Made by a program: the position numbers and the translations under genes
Part shown: piece by piece, positions 10,836-22,800 of the stretch
How the letters are laid out: each line of letters starts with the position of its first letter
How positions within the stretch are numbered: position 1 is the stretch's first letter
NCBI RefSeq assembly: GCF_000219625.1
Contig: NC_018209.1
Span: forward strand, 1,302,001 to 1,366,000
DNA: 64,000 nucleotides
Reading direction: 5' to 3'
From: Zymoseptoria tritici IPO323
Taxonomy: Eukaryota; Ascomycota; Dothideomycetes; Mycosphaerellales; Mycosphaerellaceae
Notes under the pieces: generated by a model
Told to the model about the DNA's origin: nothing
The model's database searches: none
Seen by the model: the letters and a program-made list of their open reading frames with translations, nothing else

Positions 10836-11806
10836 CATCGACATCCGCACTTCCATTGCACACCCAATATCGACCCGATCATCACCAAACACGCACTATT
10901 CGAAAGCCCTTATCAAGGCCGTTCCAACGAACCCGCATTTACCCCGCTGCCCTTAAAACCTACGCCGCTACTAGAGTTCAAAGATTCACCTTGTTGCCCC
11001 CTTTAGGGTGCAAATTTTTAAGGACGCTGGACCCTGAACTCCGGGATTTGGCCCCCACCTCCGAAACCTTATTCCGACCTCACCTCCCCTACACTCGAAA
11101 CATTCCCTGTTTAGGGCATTGCACAAGGAAGGTTCACAACCTGTACCACAACACTTTAACACACCACAACATAACTAATACGCCGCCGATTCGGACGCCG
11201 TGTAGCCCGTTTAAAAGCCCTCGACGAGAGCTTTTATTCTAGCTATTAAACGCCTGATTTAGTCGAATTTTAAAAGAGCTAAAGGCCAAACAAGAGCAGT
11301 GTTCCTAGGATACACAAACATACATATACACAAACACTTAGTTCTCTCTATACTAGAGTTACCTATTGTCCTACGCCGCCGAGAGAGGAAGCTAAAGGAG
11401 CAGTGTAGTTTAGTAAGGACGAATTTGCACCTCTAGGGATTAGAGTAGTAGTACTAGCTATATAACTAGATACTCTGTATAGAGTATAGGCCTACCTTTC
11501 CCTAGAGACAAAGGTTGTCCCGAACCTGCTACGGCTACCCGCAGAACACCTCTAAAGCCTGCTATAAAGACGCACGTTGCTGCAGGCTAGAGTACTTCCT
11601 AGAAGCAGAGATATATTTATATATCTCTTCTCTCCTCTTTAAAGTATACCTTCTCCTATACTACTTTGTATAGTAGGGAGAAGAGTACCCTAGTGTCGCA
11701 AGTAGGCTAGGACCCGAACGCGATTAGAAATAGAGACGAACAAGCAGCCCTCTCGGCGTAAGACTACTAAGCCTCTTTTTAAACAACAAACAATAATAAC
11801 AAGACA
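10836..11806 (+). other. LINE L2 5' untranslated region
   Basis: About 970 bp before the ORF1 ATG at 11807. The first 500 bp or so are still rich in CpA (for example CACACCCAATATCGACC), unlike the body. It includes an inverted pair TTGCCCCCTTTGGGGTGCAA near 10995. It presumably carries the internal promoter; none can be identified directly. Confidence 0.55.
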
Positions 11807-12339
11807 ATGTCTACTAAGACGGAAATAACAGACGCAAGCTTAGCCCCTTAGACTCTAAAAGCTACAGCTAGAGGGGACGAGGAAGTTACGTTTAAGTCTC
11901 TTAAAACCCTGCCGTTGCCGGAGGAACTACTAAAAAGAACCGGCATTCCTTTCCTACCTAGGAAAAGGCAAAACCCCTTCGAATTTAGTATCTCCCCGAC
12001 TCGCAGCCCTTCTCTCGGAAAGAAACAAACACTCTCTTACACGCCCGCGAACGAGAAGATCCTACAAGCCCGACAGCTACTAGTCGAAGCGGCGGGGGAT
12101 CTAGTCGGGTTTCTAGGAGAACAAACCCGGGTTCTCGACCTTCTTAAAGTCTTTCGGCACTTTACCGAGCGTACAGACTTTAGGATAACGTCCCAAATCC
12201 TCGCAAAGCAAGTCTCGAACCTAGAAATAACAACAAAGAAACTAGCAGCATAGGCGAAGAAGCCTACTTTCGCAGACGTTATTAAGGGAGACAGCGGATC
12301 CGCTACCTCTACCTCTACCTCCTCGACAACAAAGACAAC

Positions 12340-12387
<48 letters not shown>

Positions 12388-13030
12388 GTGGACGACCGTC
12401 TCCCGGAGGGCTAGCAAGCCGAAAGAACAAGTAGAACCGATGCCTCTTATCCTTGTACTAAAGGATAAAGAGAAGGAACTTAACTAGATCGCAACCCGAG
12501 ACAAAATCAACGACGCTCTTAAAGGCGAAGACCAAGAGCTAGCTGTCCTTGCGATAAAGAAATTATTTCGGGGTAACATTGTCCTAAACTTTGTAACAGA
12601 GAAAGCCTGCTAACAAACGATCGATAGCCTTACTAAGGTTACCGATATCGTAGGCGAGGCACGGGTAATAGAGGACTCTCTCTAGCACAAGGTCGTAGTC
12701 TATAGCGTCTCGACTGCGAACTTTAACACGCTAACGGGCCTACAGGACATTTAACGAGAAATTAAGACCTTTAATAGAGGTCTTAAACTCGCAGGCATCC
12801 CGATTTGGCTAACAAACGAAGAGAGAAGAAGGACTCTTACTAGGGCAATAGTTCTAGTAGGTTTTGCTACCGAGGAGGAGGCAAAAAGGGCTATTTAAAA
12901 CCGTCTATACATAGGCGCGGATAGCCTAAGAGTCGAGAAGGCGAAGGATCGTATATAACAGAAAGGGAGGCCCCTAGAACGTTCTATATGTTAGAACACT
13001 CTCTACGGATTTTCTACGTTAATCTTAACC
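11807..13030 (+). pseudogene. LINE L2 ORF1 (gag-like), inactivated
   Basis: ATG at 11807, then a frame interrupted by several TAG codons at former Trp or Gln positions. Clear stretches include ELLKRTGIPFLPRKRQNPFE (11915 onward) and KPTFADVIKGD before a run of 16 glutamines (12341-12388), followed by WTTVSRRASKPKEQ. ORF1 proteins of LINEs bind element RNA; I see no intact zinc knuckle. The end is approximate because of stops. Confidence 0.6.
12341..12388 (+). repeat. (CAA)15CAG polyglutamine tract in LINE ORF1
   Basis: Sixteen uninterrupted Gln codons in phase with the ORF1 ATG. The homologous places in L1 (about 9119-9160) and L3 (about 23881-23925, minus) are shorter and interrupted by TAA from CAA. 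The repeat escapes CpA mutation here. Confidence 0.9.
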
Positions 13031-16000
13031 GATCTATCGAGGCTATAGAGTCTACCTTAGACGTCGCGGTTAAGCAGAAAGCCGACCTTCTACTAGTCTA
13101 GGAACCGTAGACTATAGAAGACCCGATAACAGGCTATAAAGAGACAAGATCTATCGCACACCGGGAGTACAACCAGCTATTCCTAACGACTACAGATTCG
13201 ACGATCCGGCCAAGGACAATGCTATATATTAGCACAAGACTTAACGTTAATATCTCTCCTATTTTATTAGACGACAGCGACATACTTTCCTTTGTTATTT
13301 CAGACAAGAGGGGCAACAAGATCTAGATAGTTAATCTTTATAACGAGAAAGACCTTCGAGATACCGAGAACCCGCAAAACCGACGAATAACAGAGAGAAG
13401 CCTCTACTCTCTACGCAACACGTTCCTTCTAAACACTCTACTAGTAGGAGACTTTAACCTTAGACACCCGTCCTAGGATCCGAGGGGAAAGGATACTACT
13501 AGTGCCCGCGAATTTATAGAGTAGATAGAAGACTAGGGCTTTACTCTATGTAATACGATAGGTGTCGGGACCTTCTATAGGCCGCACCTAGACGCAGAGT
13601 CGGTCCTAGACCTTACGTTTATAAGAGGATCCTTATCTACGAAAGAAATCGACTAGAGAACAATTCCGACAGGCTTAGACTATAAGGCTATATCTATAGA
13701 CCTTATTAGCGCGCAAGATCGAGCCTAACAGAAGAAAGTAGTTCTAGACATAGCTTCCGCAGATTAGGAACTGTTTATAGATCTCCTAATAAGCAAGGCG
13801 ACGTCTATTAACTATACGAACTCCCTCGACGACATCGCAGACTCCTTTACCTTATATATTACCGAATCGATGCAGGGAGCAATCCTAGAGAAAGTAGTAC
13901 ACGCCTACGCAAAACCTTAGTAGAATAGAGAGCTACGCACGCTACGCCGCACAATGTCTAGAACATATAGACAGACCTTTACCTACAGACGTACGCCGAC
14001 GCTAGATAAGAAAGAGGCGTATACGAAAGCGAGAAACAAGTACTTCCAAGCTATTAAAACAGCTAAGAAGAACTACTAGAACACTTTCCTTAAAAAAGAA
14101 GACTCGAAATCTATCTTTAAAGCTATGTCCTATACTAGGAATAGCAGCCGAAGATAGATACCTACGATAAACAACGAGGATTCTTTCGAGGGGAAATGTA
14201 AGGCCTTCTCCGAAGCCTTATTTCCGCGCCCTCCTACCGAGGAACCTCTACCTAGCCGTTAGGAAGCGTATATAGCCGGGGATTAGGACTGGACTACGCT
14301 AACCGAAGAGGAACTCGCTGCCGCCTATAGTACGAAGATAGTAAAAGGAAAAATACCGGGCCTAGACGGTATTACGTAAGCTATTATTAGTAAAGCGTAC
14401 AGCGCTATTCCTATTACCTTTCTACGTATATATAGGAGGCTACTCAACGAAGGACACTACCCCCGATGCTAGAAAGTCGCGATAGGCGCAGTTCTAGCAA
14501 AGCCGGGAAAACTAGACTATTCGGTCCCTAAGGCCTACTAAGTTATCTCTCTCCTAAACTGCCTCGGTAAGATTAGTAAGAGAATACTCGCAAAACGCCT
14601 AGGGATTATCGCAGAGAAGAAGCCCCTTCTATACGACTCGTAGTTAGGAGGGCGAAAGAAGAAATCGGCTATTAATACGGTGCTTCTCTTAACAAACGAA
14701 ATCGAGGAGAATCGAAGAAAGAAAAAGAAGACTTCGGTTATCTTCCTCGACGTAAGAGGAGCATACGACTATGTTGCAAAGAACCGACTATTAAGAATAA
14801 TAATCCAGTTAAGGCTTCCGCATAGCCTTATACATTAGGTTTAGTCGTTTATAAGCAATAGACGCCTACGAATAGCATTCGACGGATAGATATAGGAATT
14901 CTAGGACGTAGAGATCGGCGTTCCGCAAGGCAGCCCGATGTCTCCTATCCTCTTTCTTATCTATACGCGCGACATATTCTTCTCGCTATAAGGAGTTACT
15001 CCTAGTTCCTACGTCGACGACATTAGACTATCTACCTCGTCTACGTCCCTTAAGAAGAACTCTAAGGTACTAGAACGTAAGGCAAGAAGGCTAATAGACC
15101 TAGGAAAGAAGAACTCGATTGCTTTCGACCTAGCAAAGACAGACCTAGTACACTTCTTGAAAGGGAAAGGGTCCGATTGCCCGGTAATTCTTCCAAACAG
15201 CGACATTATTCGCCCGGCGAAGAAAGCGATAAGGTAGCTTAGGATTTAGCTAGATGCCGGTCTTACCTTTAAGGAGCATATTACAATAAGATCGGTACAA
15301 GCACAAGCAGCATTCTATCGATTAGAAAGACTAGCAAATACCGAACGCGGTCTGTCTTCTATATCGTTAAGAAAGATCTACCTAGCCTGCGTTACTATAA
15401 TAGCAGACTACGGGGCCCTAGTTTGGTAGCAGTCGAAAAAGAGCATAAAACCTCTAGTATCTCTATAAAGTAAAGCTTGTAGGAAGATCCTAGGCGTTTT
15501 CCGTACCGCCCTAAACGTCCTGTCCGAAGTAGAGTTAAATCTCTTCCCCCCGGATCTACGCCTAGAGAGACAATTAATTTTATACTCTCTACGCGTAGTA
15601 AAGCTACCCGAAAACTATCCTATAAGACTCGCTATCTAAAGCGCGCCTTCGGATACGCGAGAAATCTAATATAAGGACTCGAGAGAGATACTTCCGCAAA
15701 AACGACAGAGAACATAGATACAACTACTCTGTTATCGACTCCGACAATACAAGCATTTCGTAGAATACGAGAGGGCTAACTACGCAAAAGACGATCTCTT
15801 TAGCGTCTGGAAAACCCGATACGAAATAGCAAGACAACGGGAGATTAATAAGGTACCTAGGAATACAAATAGCTACCTTAGTCGATTTCTATAGAGCTCG
15901 CTAGGAAAACATAGAATAGGAGGAAGACGCGCTTTAACTAGTGCCTTCTATACTATCCTATTAGGATATAGATACCTAAAGTCCTATCTCTATCGCTTTA

Positions 16001-16320
16001 GACACGCAACAACGCTAGACTGCCCTTGCGGACGACGAGAAACAGCAGAACACCTCGTATGTAGCTGCCCTATCTACGATGTATTTAGGCTACTACCGCT
16101 ACGATAAGCATAATCTCTGCTAGAAATAGTAGAAGATAAGGAACTCCGGAAACACCTTACTACCTTTCTCTCGGATATAAAGATTGCTTCTAGGTCCTAG
16201 CACCTAGCAAGAGGCGAAGACGAGACCGTCTAGCCTACACTCCTTTTACTTTTCCTTATTTGTCTTTCTTTAAAGTCCTTCGATACTAGCTTGCTACTAT
16301 CCTAGGCACGGGTCTTTCCT
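13030..16320 (+). pseudogene. LINE L2 ORF2: endonuclease and reverse transcriptase, inactivated
   Basis: An AP-endonuclease-like part has KADLLLV..EP near 13080, LVGDFNLRHPS near 13442, and a VLDL strand. The reverse transcriptase shows a K(I)PGLDGI..AI block near 14350, FLDVRGAYDYVAKNRL near 14745, GVPQGSP at 14917-14937 and SYVDDIRLS with the catalytic YVDD at 15010-15021. A C-terminal CPCGRRETAEHLVCSCPIY (near 16020) is the CCHC-type knuckle common in fungal LINEs. I see no RNase H. TAG stops at conserved Trp positions make it a pseudogene. Confidence 0.8.
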
Positions 16321-18848
16321 TAAGGTTAAGAGATACGAGAGAACAACGATTGTACATAGATAGACTGCTGTCGCGAGACAGCCGTCCTACATAGTCATAG
16401 ACTCCTACAGGACGTAAATGGAACAAACAAACAAACAAACAAACAAACAAACAGCTAAGAAGAACTACTAGAACGCTTTCCTCGAAAAAGAAGACTCGAA
16501 ATCTATCTTTAAAGCTATGTCCTATACTAGGAATAGTAGCCGAAGATAGATACCTACAATAAACAACGAAGATTCTTTTAAGGGGAAATGTAAGGCCTTC
16601 TCCGAAGCCTTATTTCCGCGCCCTCCTACCGAGGAACCTCTACCTAGCCGTTAGGAAGTGTATATAGCCGGGGATTAGGGCTAGACTACGCTAACCGAAG
16701 AGGAACTCGCTACCGCCTATAGTACGAAGATAGTAAAAGGAAAAACGCTAGGCCTAGACGGCATTACGCAAGCTATTATTAGTAAAGCGTACAGCGCTAT
16801 TCCTATTACCTTTCTACGTATATATAGTAGGCTACTCGACGAAGGACACTACCCCCGATGCTAGAAAGTTGCGATAGGCGTAGTTCTAGCAAAGCCGGGA
16901 AAACTAGACTATTTAGTCCCTAAGGCCTACTAAGTTATCTCTCTCCTAAACTGCCTTAGTAAGATTAGTAAGAGAATACTCGCAAAACGCCTAGGGATTA
17001 TCGTAGAGACGAAGCCCCTTCTATACGACTCGTAGTTAAGAGGGCGAAAGAAGAAATCGGCTATCGATATAGTACTTCTCTTAACAAACAAAATCGAGGA
17101 GAATTAAAGAAAGAAAAAGAAGACTTTAGTTATCTTCCTCGACGTAAGAGGAGCATACGACTACGTTACAAAGAACCGACTATTAAGAATAATAATCTAG
17201 TTAAGGCTTCCGCACAGCCTTATATATTAGGTTTAGTTGTTTATAAGTAATAGACGCCTACGAATAGCATTTGACGGATAGATATAGGAATTCTAGGACG
17301 TAGAGATCGGCGTTCCGTAAGGTAGCCTAATGTCTCCTATCCTCTTTCTTATCTATACGCGCGATATATTCTTCTCGCTATAAGGAGTTACTCCTAGTTC
17401 CTACGTCGACGATATTAGACTATCTACCTCGTCTACGTCCCTTAAGAAGAACTCTAAGGTACTAGAACGTAAGGCAAGAAGGCTAATAGACCTAGGAAAG
17501 AAGAACTCGATTACTTTCGACCTAGCAAAGACAGACCTAGTACACTTCTCGAAAGGGAAAGGGTCCGATTGCCTAGTAATTCTTCTAAATAGTAATATTA
17601 TTCGCCTAGCAAAGAAAGCGATAAGGTAGCTTAGGATTTAGCTAGATGCCGGTCTTACCTTTAAGGAGCATATTATAATAAGATCGGCATAAGCATAAGC
17701 AGCATTCTATCGATTAGAAAGACTAGTAAATACCGAACGCGGTCTATCTTCTATATCGTTAAGAAAGATCTACCTAGCCTATATTACTATAATAGCAGAC
17801 TATAGGGCCCTAGTTTAGTAGTAGTCGAAAAAGAGCATAAAACCTCTAGTATTTCTATAAAGTAAAGCTTGTAGAAAGATCCTAGGCGTTTTCCGTACCG
17901 CCCTAAACATCCTGTCCGAAGTAGAGTTAAATCTCTTCCCCCCGGATCTACGCCTAGAGAGACAATTAATTTTATACTCTCTACGCGTAGTAAAGCTACC
18001 CGAAAACTATCCCGTAAGACTCGCTATCTAAAGCGCGCCTTCGGATACGCGAGAAATCTAATATAAGGACTCGAGAGAGATACTTCCGCAAAAACGACAG
18101 AGAACATAGATACAACTACTCTGTTATCGACTCCGATAATACAAGTATTTCGTAGAATACGAGAGGGCTAACTACGCAAAAGACAATCTCTTTAGCGTCT
18201 AGAAAACCCGATACGAAATAGTAAGACAATAGGAGATTAATAAGGTACCTAGGAATATAAATAGCTACCTTAGTCGATTTCTATAGAGCTCGCTAGGAAA
18301 ACATAGAATAGGAGGAAGACGTACTTTAACTAGTGCCTTCTATACTATCCTATTAGGACACAGATACCTAAAGTCCTATCTCTATCGCTTTAGATATATA
18401 ACAACGCTAGACTGCCCTTGCGGACGACGAGAAATAGTAGAACACCTCGTATGTAGCTGCCCTATCTACAATATATTTAGGCTACTACCGCTACGACAAG
18501 TACAATCTCTACTAGAAATAGTAGAAGATAAGGAACTCCGGAAATACCTTACTACCTTTCTCTCGGATACAAAGATTGCTTCTAGGTCCTAGTACCTAGC
18601 AAGAGGCGAAGACAAGACCGTCTAGCCTACACTCCTTTTACTTTTCCTTATTTGTCTTTCTTTAAAGTCCTTTAATACTAGCTAGCTACTATCCTAGGCA
18701 CGGGTCTTTCCCTAAGGTTAAGAGATACGAGAGAACAACGATTGTACATAGATAGACTGCTGTCGCGAGACAGCCGTCCTACATAGTTATAGACTCCTAC
18801 AGGACGTAAATAGAACAAACAAACAAAAACAAAACAAACAAACAAAAC

Positions 18849-19832
18849 AAAGGTATTAATATAGTTAAGTCCCTTCCTTTATATAAATCCCCTAGCTATC
18901 TATTTAGCCTTATACTTCTTTATAGTTCTATCTAGGAGTACCTTAATCTTAAAGACCTATTTCCCTATAAGAGGGACTCTCCCCTTAGGGAGGGTACTAA
19001 TAAGTTTCTATTTAAGGCATCTTGTAGACTTAAGTAACTTAGCTTCCTTAATAATAGCTTTCTTCTATTCCTTATAGTTAGATCTAAAGAGAGCTTCCTT
19101 AACTATCTTAGGATTAGATAGATTAGGATTTGTTACTTTAAGTCTTATCTTCTAGATCTTGCTATAGTCTTTTCTTATAACTAATCTTCTACTTCTTAAG
19201 AGTCTAAATATGCCTAAGCTTTTAGGACTTGCTTTATTACCTAATTTCTTAGGTCTCTTAGGGCTTCTCCCTACTTTCCTCTTTCCTATAATATAAATGT
19301 CTAGGAAGGGAGTTATAGCATAATCTTAGAGGTCTTCCCTTTTAGGGCAATTCTCTGCTAATGCTTAATGTTATAGCTGTGTTAATAAGGTATTAGCCTG
19401 CTCCTAGAATCCCTTAGGACTTCCTGTTTCCTTAGAAACATGCTCCCCCTAAGCTAGCTAGGAGGCTTCTTTATACTTAGTAGCCTCTAGCTAATTAGGC
19501 TTAGACTGCTTATGTTAGTTATTCTAGGACTGTATGTCCTAACCTAATGTTTGCTCCCCCTAAGATGTTAAAAGGGAGGCTTAGTTTCTCTCTCTCTATA
19601 TAGTATTAAATATGTTCTCTACTTCTTAAAGATAAGAAGTAGTAAGAGGTTAGGTATCTTGCCCTTAAGCATCCTAGCCCTAATCTTAATCCTTAGTATA
19701 GATAGTATAGACTTCCTGTTCTATAGTAATAAGTTGCATTAGTTATAGGAAACTCTCCCCTTAGAAGTCTAGGGCAGTAGGTATTATACTATATACCTTA
19801 TCCTTATTATATATTATATAAGGAGAGGTTAT
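18849..19832 (-). mobile_element. copia A internal, middle fragment
   Basis: About 1 kb collinear with 54167-55158 of copy B, between the integrase and the RT core. It is bounded on the left by the L1 target duplication and on the right by that of L3 (AAGGAGAGGTTAT, 19820-19832). All frames are closed. Confidence 0.85.
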
Positions 19833-22800
19833 TGTTTGTTTGTTTGTTTGTTCTATTTACGTCCTGTAGGAGTCTATAACTATATAGGACGGCTGTCTCG
19901 CGATATAAGTCTATCTATGTACAATCGTTGTTCTCTCGTATCTCTTAACCTTAGGGAAAGACCCGTGCCTAGGATAGTAGCTAGCTAGTATCGAAGGACT
20001 TTAAAGAAAGACAAATAAGGAAAAGTAAAAGGAGTGTAGGCTAGACGGTCTCGTCTTCGCCTCTTGCTAGGTACTAGGACCTAGAAGTAATCTTTATATC
20101 CGAGAGAAAGGTAGTAAGGTATTTCCGGAGTTCCTTATCTTCTACTATTTCTAGTAGAGATTGTGCTTGTCGTAGCGGTAGTAGCCTAAATATATTGTAG
20201 ATAGGGCAGCTATATACAAGGTGTTCTACTATTTCTCGTCGTCCGCAAGGGCAGTCTAGTATCGTTACGTGTCTAAAGCAATAGAGATAGGACTTTAGGT
20301 ATCCGTATCCTAATAGGATAGTATAGAAGGCACTAGTTAAAGCGCGTCTTGCTCCTATTCTATGTTTTCCTAGCGAGCTCTATAGAAATTAACTAAGGTA
20401 GCTATTTGTATTCCTAGGTACCTTATTAATCTCCTATTGTCTTACTATTTCGTATCGGGTTTTCTAGACACTAAAGAGATCGTCTTTTGCGTAGTTAGCT
20501 CTCTCGTGTTCTACGAAATGCTTGTATTATTAGAGTCGATAACAGAGTAGTTATATCTGTATTCTTTGTCGTTTTTGCGGAAGTATCTCTCTCGAGTCCT
20601 CGTGTCGGACTTCTCGCATATCCGAAGGCGCGCTTTAGATAGCGAGTCTTATAGGGTAGTTTTCGGGTAGCTTTACTACGCGTAGAGAGTATAAAATTAA
20701 CTATCTCTCTAGGCGTAGATCCGGGGGGAAGAGATTTAACTCTACCTTAGATAGGACGTTTAGGGCGGTACGGAAAACGCCTAGGATCTTTCTATAAGCT
20801 TTATTTTATAAAGATACTAAAGGTTTTATACTCTTTTTCGACTACTACTAAACTAGGGCCCTATAGTCTGCTATTATAGTAACGTAGGCTAGGTAGATCT
20901 TTCTTAATAATATAGAAGATAGACCGCGTTCGGTATTTACTAGTCTTTCTAATCGATAGAATGCCGCTTGTGCTTATGCCGATCTTATTACAATATGCTC
21001 CTTAAAGGTAAGACCGGCGTCTAGCTAAATCCTAAGCTACCTTATTGCTTTCTTTACTAAGCGAATAATGTCGCTATTTAGAAGAATTACCGGGCAATTA
21101 GACCCTTTCCCTTTCGAGAAGTGTACTAGGTCTGTCTTTGCTAGGTCGAAAGTAATCGAGTTCTTCTTTCCTAGGTCTATTAGCCTTCTTGCCTTATATT
21201 TTAGTACCTTAGAGTTCTTCTTAAGGAACGTAGACGAGGTAGATAGTCTAATATCGTCGACGTAGGAACTAGGAGTAACTCCTTATAGCGAGAAGAATAT
21301 GTCGCGCGTATAGATAAGAAAGAGGATAGGAGACATCGGGCTACCTTGCGGAACGCCGATCTCTACGTCCTAGAATTCCTATATCTGTCTATCGAATACT
21401 ATTCGTAAGCGTCTATTACTTATAAACGACTAAACCTAATATATAAGGCTATGCGGAAGCCTTAACTAAATTATTATTCTTAATAGTCGGTTCTTTGTAA
21501 CGTAGTCGTATACTCCTCTTACGTCGAGGAAGATAACCGAAGTCTTCTTTTTCTTTCTTCGATTCTCCTCGATTTCGTTTATTAAGAGAAGTACTATATC
21601 GATAGCTAATTTCTTCTTTCGCCCTCTTAACTACGAGTCGTATAGAAGGGGCTTCGTCTCTACGATAATCCCTAGGCGTTTTGCAAGTATTCTCTCGCTA
21701 ATCTTACTAAAGCAGTTTAGGAGAGAGATAACTTAGTAGGCCTTAGGGACCGAATAGTCTAGTTTTCCCGGCTTTGCTAGAACTACGCCTGTCGCAACTT
21801 TCTAGCATCGGAGGTAGTATCCTTTATCGAGTAGCCTACTATATATACATAGAAAGGTAATAGGAATAGCGCTGTATGCTTTACTAATAATAGCTTGCAT
21901 AATGCTGTCTAGGCCTGGCGTTTTTCCTTTTACTATCTTCGTACTATAGGCGGTAGCGAGTTCCTCTTCGGTTAGCGTAGTTTAGCCCTAATCCCCGGCT
22001 GTATACGCTTCTTAACAGCTAGGTAGAGGTTCCTTGGTAGGAGGGCGCGGAAATAAGGCTTCGGAGAAGGCCTTACATTTCCCCTCGAAAGAATCTTCGT
22101 TATTTATCGTAGGTATCTATCTTTAGCTGCTATTCCTAGTATAGGACATAGCTTTAAAGATAGATTTCGAGTCTTCTTTTTCGAGGAAAGCGTTTTAGTA
22201 GTTCTTCTTAGCTGTTTTAATAGCTTAGAAGTACTCGTTTCTCGCTTTCGTATACGCCTCTTTCTCGTCTAGCGTCGGCGTACGTCCGTAGGTAAAGGTC
22301 TGTCTATATGTTCTAGACATTGTACGGCGTAGCGTGCGTAGCTCTCTATTCTACTAAGGTTTTGCGTAGGCGTGTACTACTTTCTCTAGGATTGCTCCCC
22401 GCATCGATTTGGTAATATATAAGGTAAAGGAGTCTACGATGTCGTCGAGGGAGTTCGTATAGTTAATAGACGTCGCCTTACTTATTAGGAGATCTATAAA
22501 CAGTTCCTAATCCGCGGAAGCTATATCTAGAACTACTTTCTTCTATTAGGCTCGATCTTGCGCGCTAATAAGGTCTATAGATATAGCCTTATAGTCTAAG
22601 CCTATTAGAATCGTTCTCTAGTCGATTTCTTTCGTAGATAGGGATCCTCTTATAAACGTAAGGTCTAGGACCGACTCTGCGTCTAGGTACGGCCTATAGA
22701 AGGTCCCGATACCTATCGTATTATATAGAGTAAAGCCCTAGTCTTCTATCTACTCTATAAATTCGCGGGCGCTAGTAGTATCCTTTCCCCTCGGATCCTA

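Larger units (their letters stand above)
10836..16448 (+). mobile_element. LINE copy L2 (youngest, nested in L1)
   Basis: Lies inside L1 with 12-bp target duplications AAACAGCTAAGA (10824-10835 and 16449-16460); length 5613 bp, same 5' start as L1 and L3. Its AAAC repeat tail (from 16422) is the most regular of the three. It keeps more CpA/TpG than L1 or L3, fitting its being the last insertion. No frame is intact: tryptophan codons are widely TAG. It is sense-oriented in L1, so both read along the plus strand. Confidence 0.9.
7629..18848 (+). mobile_element. LINE copy L1 (full length, split by L2)
   Basis: Inserted in copia A with 13-bp target duplications AAAGGTATTAATA (7616-7628 and 18849-18861). 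The own sequence is 7629-10835 plus 16461-18848, about 5.6 kb. It starts CATCGACATCCGCACTTCC like the other two copies, so it is not 5'-truncated, and ends in an irregular AAAC-rich tail. ORF1 starts at 8589 (broken), and ORF2 spans an APE-type endonuclease, reverse transcriptase and a C-terminal Cys/His knuckle. Non-LTR element of Tad-like fungal type, by motif order only. Heavily RIP-mutated. Confidence 0.88.

Noticed and set aside
10721..11242. 173-aa plus-strand frame
   Set aside because: It runs across the L1/L2 junction at 10835-10836, so it is a chance fusion of a LINE body and the 5' end of another copy.
12037..12417. minus-strand frames with poly-Cys or poly-Leu
   Set aside because: They are the complement of the CAA repeat in LINE ORF1; no independent support.
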